Shown here piece after piece: positions 1 through 8,463 of a DNA stretch of 57,957 nucleotides. The translations under genes and the position numbers were made by a program. The stretch is from the NCBI GenBank assembly GCA_009780885.1, contig WQZF01000007.1, forward strand, positions 1 through 57,957, written 5' to 3'. This stretch comes from Betaproteobacteria bacterium (GTDB taxonomy: Bacteria > Pseudomonadota > Gammaproteobacteria > Burkholderiales > Rhodocyclaceae). The first letter of the stretch is position 1. Every line of letters begins with the position of its first letter. Below the pieces are notes generated by a model that did no database searches, was not told where the DNA came from, and worked only from the letters and a program-made list of their open reading frames with translations.

Positions 1-122
1 ACTGCATTCAACGCTGGCTTACCTCAGCCCCATCCAATTCGAGCAAAACTGGATGGCCAATCAACCAAGTAAAACCTGTCCATGAGTTCAGCTATGGGAT
101 ACGGATTTCAGGGGCAAGCTCA
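1..122 (+). mobile_element. Right end of an IS3-family insertion sequence (partial)
   Basis: The first 122 bases hold the 3' end of an IS3-type transposase frame and about 37 bases of non-coding terminus. The probable outer inverted repeat, read inward, starts TGAGCTTGCCCCTGAAAT (complement of about 105-122). The TGA-type terminus fits IS3-family ends. The element stops directly at the GGGCGGGTTTC arm of a REP-like palindrome whose outer part is missing, so it probably inserted into that repeat. The left end lies outside the window, so the target duplication cannot be checked. Confidence 0.6.
2..85 (+). CDS. IS3-family transposase OrfB, C-terminal fragment (cut by window edge)
   Basis: Frame 2 reads through HSTLAYLSPIQFEQNW and ends at TGA 83-85. 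The pattern HS(T/A)LGYLSPxxFE is the characteristic C-terminal tail of IS3-family (rve, DDE) transposases, after the catalytic glutamate. Only about 27 codons are present, so neither the subgroup nor whether the gene is intact can be judged. The second glycine of the usual LGYLSP is alanine here. The short tail and immediate terminus are as expected for the right end of such an element. Confidence 0.6.
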   Translation: MHSTLAYLSPIQFEQNWMANQPSKTCP

Positions 123-194
123 GGGCGGGTTTCAAACCCGCCCCTACGCCGCCCGTACAGGAATCCCCAACCTTCAAGGTTGGGGTGACTCAAT
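123..194. repeat. REP-like GTAGGGGCGG palindrome, truncated copy
   Basis: Contains GGGCGGGTTT / AAACCCGCCC as one hairpin (about 123-144) and CCCCAACCTT / AAGGTTGGGG as a second (about 167-186). The same module recurs at 56361-56482 and, inverted, at 57836-57957. Compared with those copies, the left part (the GGCGCC hairpin and first GTAGGGGCGG arm) is missing and replaced by the IS3 end. It lies downstream of regA, whose stop is at 209. Confidence 0.75.
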
Positions 195-208
195 TCGTGC
201 GCCTGGGC

Positions 209-790
209 TTACTCGCGCACCGGCTTTTTTCCGAGTTTGCGTTGGAGGGTGCGACGGTGCATCTTGAGAGCGCGGGCGGTGGCGGAGATGTTTCCGTCAT
301 GTTTGGCGAGGATGCGCTGGATGTGCTCCCATTCGAGGCGTCCGACCGGGAGTGGGGTTTCGGGCGGGGGAGGGGCGGCGTCTTCGCTGGCGCTGGAGAA
401 GGCTGCGACGACGGCGTCGGCGTCGCAGGGTTTGGCGATGTAGTTGGCTGCGCCGAGTTTGATCGCTGCGACGGCGGTGGCGATGCTGGCGTAGCCGGTG
501 AGCATGACGATGCGGGTTTCGGGGCTGAGGGCGTGCAGGGATTCGATCAGCGTGAGGCCGGAGGTTTCGCCGAGCTTGAGGTCGACGACAGCGAATTGCG
601 GGGCTTCGGCGCGGGCGCATTCGAGAGCCTCGCCTGCGGCGCCCGCAGCGATGACGCGGTAGCCGCGCCGTTCGAGCGCGCGGGCGAGGACGCAACGGAA
701 TACTTCATCGTCATCGACGAGCAAAAGGAGCGGCAGCGGGGTGTGATCCTGGCCGGAGCCTTCGTCTTCGAGCGGTTCAGGAGATTCCAT
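209..790 (-). CDS. regA: RegA/PrrA/ActR-type redox response regulator
   Basis: A 193-residue two-component response regulator, partner of the RegB-like kinase just upstream. Residues about 20-125 form a receiver domain with the acidic pocket LLVDDDEV (about 23-30), phosphoacceptor Asp70 in AVVDLKLG and Lys120 in YIAKP. The last 35 residues form a Fis-type helix-turn-helix (GNISATARALKMHRRTLQRK, exactly 20 residues). The short receiver-plus-Fis layout without an AAA+ domain is that of RegA/PrrA. Family members regulate respiration, carbon and nitrogen fixation genes in response to redox state. The start overlaps the kinase stop by 14 bases, so the two are translationally coupled. The specific regulon cannot be seen here. 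Confidence 0.85.
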   Translation of the reverse strand: MESPEPLEDEGSGQDHTPLPLLLLVDDDEVFRCVLARALERRGYRVIAAGAAGEALECARAEAPQFAVVDLKLGETSGLTLIESLHALSPETRIVMLTGYASIATAVAAIKLGAANYIAKPCDADAVVAAFSSASEDAAPPPPETPLPVGRLEWEHIQRILAKHDGNISATARALKMHRRTLQRKLGKKPVRE

Positions 791-2222
791 TTTCTTCTTT
801 CAGGCGTGCCAGGGGCAGGGTGACGCGGGTGCGGGCGCCGTGCCCGATTCCGGAAGGGCCGGCGGCGCGATCGAAGATTTCGACGGTTCCGCCCAGGTGT
901 TCGACGGTGGCGTTGGTCAGGAAGAATCCGATGCCCAGCCCCAGGCCCCCCAATCTTCCCGATCCAGGGTTTTCCGCAGTTCCCGTCCATTCGCCGCGAT
1001 CCATCGGGGCGCGTCCGAGTCTGGCGGCGGTTTCGGGGGCGATGCCGGGGCCGTTATCGAGAATGTCGATGACGACCCGAATGGCGTCGTGATGGACATT
1101 GAATTCCAGGGGGTGTTCGGAATGGTGGGCGAGGGGATCGAGGGGATCGAGGGCGCCCTTGCCGATCTTGTTGGCGTTGGCGGCGTTGTCGAGCAGGTTG
1201 AGGAGCGCCTGGCCGAACATGCGTCCGGGGGAGACTTCCGGAATCGCTGTGCCGGGCGCGGAATCGAAACGGGAGCGGACGGCAACGCCGGGACGGATCA
1301 GCCGCCAGTCTTCGAGCAGTTCTTCGAGATAGGCATCGAGCGGCAGCGTCCGCGCGTCGCGCGCATGGGGTTGGCCCGCCGCAGCAAGGGTGGAGGAGAG
1401 GATTTCCTTGCAGACGGCGACCTGTGTCTGCATCAGGACGAGTTCTTCGCACAGTGCGGTGTCGCCGGGGTATTCCAGTTCGAGTTCGCGCAATGCGACG
1501 GCAAGGGTGGAGAGCGGGGTGCCCAGTTTGTGGGCAGCGCCAGCGGCAAGGGTGCCGAGGGCGAGGATTTGCTCGTTGCGCAGCGTGGCTTCGCGCGCGG
1601 CGGCCAGTTCGTGCTCGCGTTCGCGCAGGGTGGCGGCCATGCGGGTGAGAAAGGTGACGATCAGGGCGGCGCTGCAGATGAAGTTGAGCCACATGCCAAG
1701 AAGGTGCAGGGAAAAACCGACGAGGTGTTCGCTGTGTCCGGAGGCGATTCCGGAGGCGCGGGCGAGGATTTCGTCGAGCCAGGACATGTCGGTCTGCGGC
1801 GGCGGCAGCGGCAGGTTCCAGAAAAGGAGGGCGGTATAGGCCGCAGCGCAGAATACGGCAAGCGCCCAGGCGTGGAGCGCCGGCAGCGCGGCGGCAGCAA
1901 GGGTGAGCGGGATGAGGAGCAGCGATACGAAGGGATTGGCCGATCCGCCGGTGTGAAAGAGGAGAACGGTCAGGATCAGGGTGTCAAAAAGGAGATGGAG
2001 GAGGATTTCTCCATCGGTGATCGGCCATTGCTGCGTGGCACGCCAGCGGGTGAGGAGATTGCCGGTCGCGAGCAGGAACATCGCTCCCAGGAGCGGCGTG
2101 AGGTCGAGGGGAATGCGCAGCCAGCCGAGCGCGAGAAGCAGCACGGCCCCTTGGGTCAGCAGCTCGACGCGACGCAGGACGACCAGGCGGGAAAGCAGGA
2201 CAGGCGGGGCGATGGCGCTCAT
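777..2222 (-). CDS. regB: RegB/PrrB-type redox sensor histidine kinase
   Basis: A 481-residue membrane histidine kinase. The N-terminal 190 residues carry about six hydrophobic segments; between them GGSANPF (92-98) matches the GGxxNPF ubiquinone-sensing motif of RegB. The H-box AAHKLGTPL has His231. Cys271 lies exactly 40 residues later, the same spacing as His225 and redox-active Cys265 in Rhodobacter capsulatus RegB (known from literature). A C-terminal ATPase domain has an N-box (LLNLLDNAANAN) and DNGPGI. Start chosen at the ATG 2220-2222 (MSAIAPPVLL), because the longer frame to 2348 would run 77 bases into lysA. It follows lysA by 49 bases. Confidence 0.85.
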   Translation of the reverse strand: MSAIAPPVLLSRLVVLRRVELLTQGAVLLLALGWLRIPLDLTPLLGAMFLLATGNLLTRWRATQQWPITDGEILLHLLFDTLILTVLLFHTGGSANPFVSLLLIPLTLAAAALPALHAWALAVFCAAAYTALLFWNLPLPPPQTDMSWLDEILARASGIASGHSEHLVGFSLHLLGMWLNFICSAALIVTFLTRMAATLREREHELAAAREATLRNEQILALGTLAAGAAHKLGTPLSTLAVALRELELEYPGDTALCEELVLMQTQVAVCKEILSSTLAAAGQPHARDARTLPLDAYLEELLEDWRLIRPGVAVRSRFDSAPGTAIPEVSPGRMFGQALLNLLDNAANANKIGKGALDPLDPLAHHSEHPLEFNVHHDAIRVVIDILDNGPGIAPETAARLGRAPMDRGEWTGTAENPGSGRLGGLGLGIGFFLTNATVEHLGGTVEIFDRAAGPSGIGHGARTRVTLPLARLKEENGIS

Positions 2223-2271
2223 CGTGGATCTGCTGCCTCCGGAGAGGCTTTTGCTGCCCGTTCGCCCCGCA

Positions 2272-3534
2272 TCACGGCAGCATTTGTTCCTGCGCGTAGA
2301 GTTCGGCGAGTTCTTCGCGCCGGCGGATGAGGTGGACGTGGGCGCCATCGACCATGATTTCGGGGGCGCGCGGACGGGTGTTGTAGTTTGAGCTCATCGC
2401 CATGCCGTAAGCGCCGGCGGAACGAATTGCGAGCAGGTCGCCTGTCTGTAGTGCGAGCGGGCGTTCGTGGCCGAGAAAATCCCCGCTTTCGCAGATGGGG
2501 CCGACGATTTCCCAGTTCCGCGTTTCTTCCTGGCGCGGCGCGACGGGAACGATGTCGTGCCAAGCGTCATACAGCGCAGGGCGGGCGAGATCGTTCATCG
2601 CAGCATCGACGACGGCGAAATTCTTGTGTTCGCCGGGTTTCAGGATTTCGATTTTCGTCAGCAGCAGGCCGGCATTGCCGACAAGGCGGCGTCCCGGTTC
2701 GAGAATCAGTTTTTGCCCCCGGCCGCGCAGCCGGTCCAGGATCGGTTGCAGATAACTGGCGACCGTGGGCGCGGGCTCGTCTTCGCGGTAACAGATCCCC
2801 AGACCGCCGCCCAGGTCGATGTGGGAGAGGAGAATGCCGTCGGCAGCGAGACGATCCGCAAGCAGGAGTATCTTGTCCAGCGCCTCGAAGAACGGGGAGG
2901 GATCAAGGATCTGCGAGCCGATATGGCAATCGATCCCCTTGATTTCGATCCCCGCCAGATGCGCGGCACGGCGGTACAGGATTTCTGCCTCCTTTACCGG
3001 AACGCCGAATTTGTTTTCCTTCAGTCCGGTCGAGATGTAGGGGTGCGTGCCGGCATCGACATCCGGATTGACGCGCAGGCTTACCGGCGCTCTCTTGCCC
3101 AGTCGCTGCGCAATATTGTTGATCCGATCGAGTTCTTCCGCCGATTCGATGTTGAAGCAGAGAATGCCGGCTTCGAGGGCGGCTTCGATTTCGTCTGCGC
3201 GTTTGCCTGCGCCGGAAAAGACGATTTTGCGCGGATCGGCGCGGGCAGCGAGCGCGCGCGCCAGTTCGCCGCCGGAGACGATGTCGAAGCCTGCGCCCAT
3301 CCGGGAAAAAAGATTGAGAATGGCGAGGTTGGAATTGGCCTTGATCGCGTAGCAGATGAGTGTTTCGACACCGGAAGCGGAGTCGGCGAGGGTTTGCCGG
3401 AATTCGTCAAGGGCAGCGGTCAGCGCGGCTTTCGAGTAGATATAGCAGGGGGTGCCAAAGCGTTCTGCAATGTCCGCAAGCGGAACCTTTTCCGCGTGCA
3501 ATTGATTGTTGCGGTATGAAAAATGGGAGAGCAT
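2272..3534 (-). CDS. lysA: Diaminopimelate decarboxylase
   Basis: A 420-residue fold-type III PLP enzyme that converts meso-diaminopimelate to lysine, the last step of lysine biosynthesis. The PLP lysine is in YAIKANSN near residue 70. The pyrophosphate-binding glycines (HIDLGGGLGI), the substrate-side HIGSQI and the C-terminal GAYGMAMSSNYN are all visible. Length and start (MLSHFSYRNNQLHAE) are typical of proteobacterial LysA. The gene starts 9 bases after the lptM stop, so the two form an operon, as is usual in this group; the regB/regA pair follows. Confidence 0.95.
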   Translation of the reverse strand: MLSHFSYRNNQLHAEKVPLADIAERFGTPCYIYSKAALTAALDEFRQTLADSASGVETLICYAIKANSNLAILNLFSRMGAGFDIVSGGELARALAARADPRKIVFSGAGKRADEIEAALEAGILCFNIESAEELDRINNIAQRLGKRAPVSLRVNPDVDAGTHPYISTGLKENKFGVPVKEAEILYRRAAHLAGIEIKGIDCHIGSQILDPSPFFEALDKILLLADRLAADGILLSHIDLGGGLGICYREDEPAPTVASYLQPILDRLRGRGQKLILEPGRRLVGNAGLLLTKIEILKPGEHKNFAVVDAAMNDLARPALYDAWHDIVPVAPRQEETRNWEIVGPICESGDFLGHERPLALQTGDLLAIRSAGAYGMAMSSNYNTRPRAPEIMVDGAHVHLIRRREELAELYAQEQMLP

Positions 3535-3543
3535 GATGATGTT

Positions 3544-3774
3544 TTACGGGTTCTTGTCAGGTTCGTGATAGTCTGCGGCGGCGCTGCCGGGCGCGTCAGG
3601 ATTGGCGGGATTGCTGTTTTCGGGAGCGGGTGCGGCCGGAACGGCCTTCGCCGCCGGGGCGTTCGTCTGCGGCGGCGGCAGTTTGAGCGATCCCTTGACT
3701 CCGCAGGCGGCAAGCGTGAATGGCACGCTACAGAGGATAAGGATGAGGGCCGGAAGGAAGGAAAAGCGGCGCAT
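3544..3774 (-). CDS. lptM: Small lipoprotein LptM (LPS translocon maturation chaperone, former YifL)
   Basis: A 76-residue lipoprotein. A signal peptide of about 23 residues ends in the lipobox LAAC, followed by GVKGSLKLPPP, the conserved mature start of the LptM/YifL family. The rest is a low-complexity Ala/Pro-rich tail. In E. coli, LptM assists disulfide maturation and assembly of the LptD/LptE translocon at the outer membrane. The position directly before lysA and divergent from cyaY is the conserved proteobacterial arrangement and supports the call. Confidence 0.85.
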   Translation of the reverse strand: MRRFSFLPALILILCSVPFTLAACGVKGSLKLPPPQTNAPAAKAVPAAPAPENSNPANPDAPGSAAADYHEPDKNP

Positions 3775-3856
3775 CGGTCGATGAAGCGAATGGATAAGCC
3801 GGGAACCGCAGCTTTGAGCGGACAGGCTTCAAAAATGTTTCAGGGTAGCACACAGG

Positions 3857-4174
3857 ATGAATGAACAGGAATTTGACGCGATGGCGCAAGCCGCGATGGC
3901 AGGAATCGAATCGGCGCTGGAAATTTCCTCTGCCGATCTGGATTTTGACTGGGTTGCGCCCGGCGTGCTGGAAATCGAAACCGGCGCTGGCGTCCGGGTT
4001 GTGCTCAATCGCAACGACGCAACACGGGAAATCTGGATGGCTGCCCCTGCCGGAGGTTTTCACTTCCGCCATGACGGAACGGCCTGGCGCGACACGCGCG
4101 ACGGAGGGGATTTGCTGGAAAAACTCGAATTTTTGCTGAGCGCATACTGCGGCACGAAAGTCGTTCTGGAATAG
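3857..4174 (+). CDS. cyaY: Frataxin-like iron-binding protein CyaY
   Basis: A 105-residue protein with the frataxin fold pattern. An acidic N-terminal helix (MNEQEFDAMAQAAM) is followed by beta strands DFDWVAPGVLEIE, VLNRNDATREIWMAAP and GGFHFRHDG. The family binds ferrous iron through acidic residues of helix 1 and modulates the IscS/IscU iron-sulfur assembly machinery. It is divergent from lptM, with 82 bases between starts, and convergent with mrcA 50 bases away. Length and context are standard. Confidence 0.92.
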   Translation: MNEQEFDAMAQAAMAGIESALEISSADLDFDWVAPGVLEIETGAGVRVVLNRNDATREIWMAAPAGGFHFRHDGTAWRDTRDGGDLLEKLEFLLSAYCGTKVVLE

Positions 4175-4224
4175 CGGGGACGGCAAAGCGGCGGACGACT
4201 GCCATCATCCCCTGCAGAAATGCG

Positions 4225-6597
4225 TCAATAACGTGGCTGCATGTTCTGCGGGGTGTCCCGGCCCGTGTCCGTTTCCGGATCTTCGTCATCCCGCAGCGGA
4301 TGGTGCGGGTCTGGCGGCAGGGTCGCCGGGATGTTTTCCTTGTAGAACAATTCGCGCTGTGGGCCCTTGCCCTGTTCACCGTAGGCATCGACGGCCACCA
4401 GTCCTTCCGGCTGTTTCAGGAAAGTCTGCGGCACTCCCTTGAGGGCAGTCAGCATATAGTTGATCCAGATCGGCAGCGCTGCCGTGCCGCCGGTTTCGTT
4501 GCGACCGAGATTCTGCGGCTGGTCGTAGCCGATCCAGGCGCATCCGACCTGGGTCTGCTGGTAGCCGCAAAACCAGGCATCGACGTGCTCGTTGGTGGTG
4601 CCGGTCTTGCCCGCCAGATCCTGGCGCTTGAGCGTCGAGGAAGCGCGCCCGGCGGTGCCGTATATGGTGACATCGCGCAACATGCTGTCCATCAGGAAGG
4701 CGTTGCGCGGGTCGATCACGCGCAATTCTTCAAGCCCCGGCGGTGTCGGTTGCGCGCGCGCCAGCACATTTTTCTGGCTGTCCTGGATTTCCTGCACGAT
4801 GTAGGGCTGGATGCGGTAGCCGCCATTGGCGAAAACGGAATAGGCGCTGACCATCTGCCAGGGCGTGACCGAGCCTGCGCCCAGGGCCATGGTCAGGTAG
4901 GGGGGGTGCTTGTCGGGATCGAATCCGAAACGGGTGACGTAGTCCTGCGCATAGTAGGTGCCGATTGCCTGCAGGATGCGTATCGATACCATGTTTTTTG
5001 AACGCGCCAGCGCCGTGCGCATACGCATCGGCCCGTCGTATTTACCGTCGTAGTTCTTGGGCTGCCAGGTCTGGCTTCCGGTAACGGCCGATGAGATGAC
5101 GATGGGTTCGTCCTCGATGATCGAGGCAGGCGTAAAGCCCTTTTCGAGCGAGGCGGAGTAAATGAAAGGCTTGAAGCTCGATCCCGGTTGCCGCCAGGCC
5201 TGGGTGACGTGGTTGAATTTGTTGCGGGCGAAATCAAAGCCGCCGACCAGCGCATGAACCGCACCACTATAAGGGTCAAGTGATACGAACGCCGATTCTG
5301 CCGTCGGCATCTGCGAAATTTTCCAGAAGCTTGTTTCCTGGCCCTTTTTGTTTTTTTCCGTGTCCTTCTGTATACGGATGATCGCGCCGGGACGAAGACG
5401 CTTGTCCGCAGGCGCCTTGGCATCGAGCATCCTGGCAGCGAATTTCAGTCCCTCTCCGGTAATTTTCAGGAATTCGTCGCGTTTGTAGGCGCGAACTTCG
5501 TCCGGCGCAACAGAAAGCACGATGGCGGGGTAGAGATCGTCATTGGTGTTGGAATTTTGCAACAGCTCATCCAGCGCCTCCTTCCGGGTCGTGTCTACTC
5601 CCTGGAGGCTGAGATAGGCTTCAGCGCCGCGATAGCCGTGGCGTTGATCGTAATTGAACATGTTGCGCCGCATGCTTTGGTAGGCGGCTTCCTGCTCGGC
5701 CAGCGTAATGGTCGTGTAAACCCGCAGGCCGTGTGTGTAGGCGCTATCGGAAAAACGCTCGAACGCGATCTGGCGAGCCATCTCGGCAACGTATTCCGCA
5801 TGGGGCGCCAGGCCGCTGATGTCTCGCTTGACGATGATCGGCTCCTGTAGTGCGGCCTGATATTGATCATCGCTCAACCACCCAACAAGGTGCATTCGCA
5901 GCAGTACGTATTTCTGCCGCTTTCTTGCTTCCTCAGGGTTGGCAACCGGATTGTTGGTCGAAGGCGATTTTGCCAGCCCGGCCAACATCGCGGCTTCCGC
6001 CGGGCTGAGCTCTTTCAGGGATTTGCCGAAATAAATCTGCGCCGCAGCGGCAAAGCCGTAGGCACGCTGCCCGAGGAATATCTGATTGATGTAAAGCTCG
6101 AGAATCTGATCCTTGGTCAGGGTGCGTTCGATCTCGAAGGAAAGCAGCGCTTCGTAAAATTTCCGCGAATAGTTTTTGTCGCGCGTGAGGAAAAAATTGC
6201 GGGCGACCTGCATCGTGATCGTCGAGGCTCCCTGGCGTTTTCCCCCACTGACGAGATTATTGTATGCGGCACGCAACACTCCGATCGTATCAACGCCGCC
6301 GTGCTGATAGAAACGGTCGTCTTCCGCAGCGAGAATTGCCCGCTTCAGAATCTCGGGAACCTCGTTAAAGCGCACCACGGCACGCCGCTCCTCGCCGAAT
6401 TCCCCGATCAGATGGCCATCGGCCGTATAGACGCGCAACGGAATCTTGGGCCGGTAATCGGTAACCGCATCCAGCGAGGGAAGGTTGGGGTAGGCGGAAA
6501 TGACGGCGATGGCGGCAAGCGACAAGCCTATGATGGCAAGGCCGACAATGAGCAGAATCGGGTACAAAACCCATCGCAATGCGGGATGAGACAGCAA
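4225..6597 (-). CDS. mrcA: Penicillin-binding protein 1A, bifunctional transglycosylase/transpeptidase
   Basis: A 790-residue inner-membrane peptidoglycan synthase. One N-terminal membrane segment (residues about 9-33) anchors it. The glycosyltransferase domain carries the catalytic glutamate in AAEDDRFYQHGG (about 91) and GASTITMQVARN. An OB-like insert follows. The transpeptidase domain has the acylated serine in PGSSFKP (about 470), an SxN-type motif and KTGTT (about 664). The C-terminal tail is hydrophilic. It is divergent from pilM, a gene pair conserved across beta- and gammaproteobacteria. The gene is intact and of usual length. Confidence 0.95.
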   Translation of the reverse strand: MLSHPALRWVLYPILLIVGLAIIGLSLAAIAVISAYPNLPSLDAVTDYRPKIPLRVYTADGHLIGEFGEERRAVVRFNEVPEILKRAILAAEDDRFYQHGGVDTIGVLRAAYNNLVSGGKRQGASTITMQVARNFFLTRDKNYSRKFYEALLSFEIERTLTKDQILELYINQIFLGQRAYGFAAAAQIYFGKSLKELSPAEAAMLAGLAKSPSTNNPVANPEEARKRQKYVLLRMHLVGWLSDDQYQAALQEPIIVKRDISGLAPHAEYVAEMARQIAFERFSDSAYTHGLRVYTTITLAEQEAAYQSMRRNMFNYDQRHGYRGAEAYLSLQGVDTTRKEALDELLQNSNTNDDLYPAIVLSVAPDEVRAYKRDEFLKITGEGLKFAARMLDAKAPADKRLRPGAIIRIQKDTEKNKKGQETSFWKISQMPTAESAFVSLDPYSGAVHALVGGFDFARNKFNHVTQAWRQPGSSFKPFIYSASLEKGFTPASIIEDEPIVISSAVTGSQTWQPKNYDGKYDGPMRMRTALARSKNMVSIRILQAIGTYYAQDYVTRFGFDPDKHPPYLTMALGAGSVTPWQMVSAYSVFANGGYRIQPYIVQEIQDSQKNVLARAQPTPPGLEELRVIDPRNAFLMDSMLRDVTIYGTAGRASSTLKRQDLAGKTGTTNEHVDAWFCGYQQTQVGCAWIGYDQPQNLGRNETGGTAALPIWINYMLTALKGVPQTFLKQPEGLVAVDAYGEQGKGPQRELFYKENIPATLPPDPHHPLRDDEDPETDTGRDTPQNMQPRY

Positions 6598-6668
6598 AAG
6601 AGGCTACCTGGCAGTGATGAAATTGCTACGGATTATAAGCCGGGGAGAATTTAGGATGGAAAAATTAG

Positions 6669-6697
6669 TTTACATGTCGTATGGTTGTTGCTAGCAT
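6669..6697 (+). promoter_or_regulatory. Candidate sigma-70 promoter of pilMNOPQ
   Basis: TTTACA (6669-6674) and TAGCAT (6692-6697) are separated by 17 bases, matching the -35 consensus at five of six and the -10 at four of six positions. It lies 76 bases upstream of the pilM start in the 175-base divergent region with mrcA. Predicted from sequence only. Confidence 0.4.
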
Positions 6698-6712
6698 TTA
6701 AGGTGAATTGTT

Positions 6713-6733
6713 CTGTAGTGGTGCTAACTACAG
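6713..6733 (+). promoter_or_regulatory. Inverted repeat in the pilM leader
   Basis: CTGTAGT (6713-6719) and ACTACAG (6727-6733) are perfect inverted arms around a 7-base spacer, just downstream of the candidate promoter. It could be an operator or a small leader hairpin. The arm resembles the CTACTGTAG core of the AT-rich repeats elsewhere in the window, which may be chance. Confidence 0.35.
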
Positions 6734-6772
6734 GTAATAGAAAAGATTTTTTGGTTCGTAGGGAGATTCGCT

Positions 6773-7849
6773 TTGTTCGACTTTCCGTTATTTAGCTCAA
6801 GGACGCCTCCGCTGCTGGGGTTGGACATCAGTTCCACTTCGGTGAAATTGGTTGAACTCTCGGCCAATGGGAAGGATGGCTACCGTGTCGAGCGCTACAT
6901 CATCGACGTGCTGCCCCAGGATGCCGTTTCCGAGGGAAATATCGTCGATCTGGATGCCGTTGCCGAAGTTGTCAAACGGGCGTGGAAGCGTCTGGGAACC
7001 TCGACGCGCAATGTCGCAATGGCATTGCCGGCATCGGCGGTAATCACAAAGAAGATCATCGTGCCCGAGGGCCAGCGCGAAGATGAACTGGAGGCTCTCG
7101 TCGAAGCCGAGGCCAGCCAGTACATCCCGTTCCCGCTGGAGGAGGTCAATCTGGACTTCCAGGTGCTTGGCCCCGCTGCTGCTTCCCCGGATGAGATCGA
7201 AGTGCTGATTGCGGCCTCGCGCAAGGAAAAGGTCGAGGACCGGATCGCGGTGGCGGAGACGGCGGGCCTGAAAGTTCTTGTGATGGACGTCGAGTCCTTT
7301 GCCGCTTTTTCCTCCTTCCAGTTCGTCCAGAAGCAGTTGCCTGGCGAAGGAAAGGGGAGAATCATTGCGCTGGTCGATCTCGGAGGGCATGCGATCAATG
7401 TGACCGTGTTCAAGGACGGGCAGCAGATCTATGCGAGGGAACAGGCGTTTGGCGGAAATCAGCTTACGCAGGACATCGCCCGGCACTACGGAATGAACTT
7501 TGCCGAGGCGGAAAGCGCCAAGCGCGCCGATAACCTGCCGGATACCTATGAAGCGGAACTTCTGCGCCCCTTTATCGAGAGCACGGCCCTCGAAGTCGCG
7601 CGGGCCTTGCAGTTCTTCTTTACGTCAACGCAATTCAACGAGGTCCATCAGATTGTGCTCTCCGGGGGGTGTGCGCAAATTTCCGATGTGGACGAGATCG
7701 TTGCCACGCGCACCCAAGTAGACACAATCATCGCCAATCCGTTTGCCGACATGCTCCTTTCGGATCGTGTTCGCGCCCAGCAGCTTTTGGCCGATGCGCC
7801 TTCGCTGCTCGTGGCGTGCGGGCTGGCACTGCGGAGGTTCGACGAATGA
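6773..7849 (+). CDS. pilM: Type IV pilus inner-membrane assembly protein PilM
   Basis: A 358-residue actin/FtsA-like cytoplasmic ATP-binding protein of the type IV pilus alignment complex; in the family it binds the N-terminal peptide of PilN. GLDISSTSVKLVEL near the N-terminus is the first phosphate-binding motif, and IALVDLGGHAINVTV and IVLSGGCAQI are the later actin-fold motifs. The start is an unusual TTG (6773), supported by GGGAG seven bases upstream and by the family start MFDFPLFS. The stop overlaps pilN as ATGA, so the operon is translationally coupled. Confidence 0.93.
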   Translation: MFDFPLFSSRTPPLLGLDISSTSVKLVELSANGKDGYRVERYIIDVLPQDAVSEGNIVDLDAVAEVVKRAWKRLGTSTRNVAMALPASAVITKKIIVPEGQREDELEALVEAEASQYIPFPLEEVNLDFQVLGPAAASPDEIEVLIAASRKEKVEDRIAVAETAGLKVLVMDVESFAAFSSFQFVQKQLPGEGKGRIIALVDLGGHAINVTVFKDGQQIYAREQAFGGNQLTQDIARHYGMNFAEAESAKRADNLPDTYEAELLRPFIESTALEVARALQFFFTSTQFNEVHQIVLSGGCAQISDVDEIVATRTQVDTIIANPFADMLLSDRVRAQQLLADAPSLLVACGLALRRFDE

Positions 7850-8463
7850 CGCGCATAGGAATCAACTTACTGCCGCACCGCGAGGAAAAGCGCAAGTTAA
7901 GGCGCGGGCAGTTTTACGTAGTCGTGGTCGCGGTTGCTGCGGTGGCCTTTCTCATTGTTTTTGTCGGTTCCCAGGTATTCAATCACTGGATCGATTATCA
8001 ACAGGCGCAGAATACTTATCTGAAGGCGCAGAACGACAAGCTCGACAAGGATATCGAACAGATCAAGGAGCTCAAGGAACAGGTTCTGGCCCTGACGGAA
8101 CGGGCGAAGATTATCGAATCCTTGCAGAAAGACCGGGCCGAATCAGTCCTGCTTCTCGCAGAACTGGTAAAGCAGGTGCCGGATGGTGTCTATCTCAAGG
8201 AGATAAAACAGGTCGGAAATACAGTAAATCTGTTTGGATATGCCCAATCCAACCCGCGGGTTTCGGTGCTGATGGAAAATCTGAGGCCATTTGCGGGCTC
8301 GGCTCCGGTTTTGATTGAAACCAAGGTAGTCTCCCTGAACCGGAAAACCTTGCTGGAATTCAGTATGTATTTCACCATGGAGCAATCTGCTACCAAAGGC
8401 GAAGGAGCAGATGCCAAGAAGCCGGCGGGCAAGAATCAGCCGAAGGGAGGAGGCAAGGCATGA
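7846..8463 (+). CDS. pilN: Type IV pilus assembly protein PilN
   Basis: A 205-residue bitopic inner-membrane protein. The conserved cytoplasmic tail TRIGINLLPHREEKR (residues 2-16) is the PilM-binding INLLPxR motif. A membrane segment covers about residues 25-45, followed by a coiled coil (about 55-95) and a ferredoxin-like periplasmic domain. The C-terminus is Lys/Gly-rich. Start chosen at the ATG that overlaps the pilM stop. It pairs with PilO in the periplasm. Confidence 0.93.
   Translation: MTRIGINLLPHREEKRKLRRGQFYVVVVAVAAVAFLIVFVGSQVFNHWIDYQQAQNTYLKAQNDKLDKDIEQIKELKEQVLALTERAKIIESLQKDRAESVLLLAELVKQVPDGVYLKEIKQVGNTVNLFGYAQSNPRVSVLMENLRPFAGSAPVLIETKVVSLNRKTLLEFSMYFTMEQSATKGEGADAKKPAGKNQPKGGGKA

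Noticed and set aside
840-2330. Plus-strand open frame of 496 codons opposite regB
   Set aside because: Gly/Arg/Glu-rich shadow of the kinase gene, without motifs.
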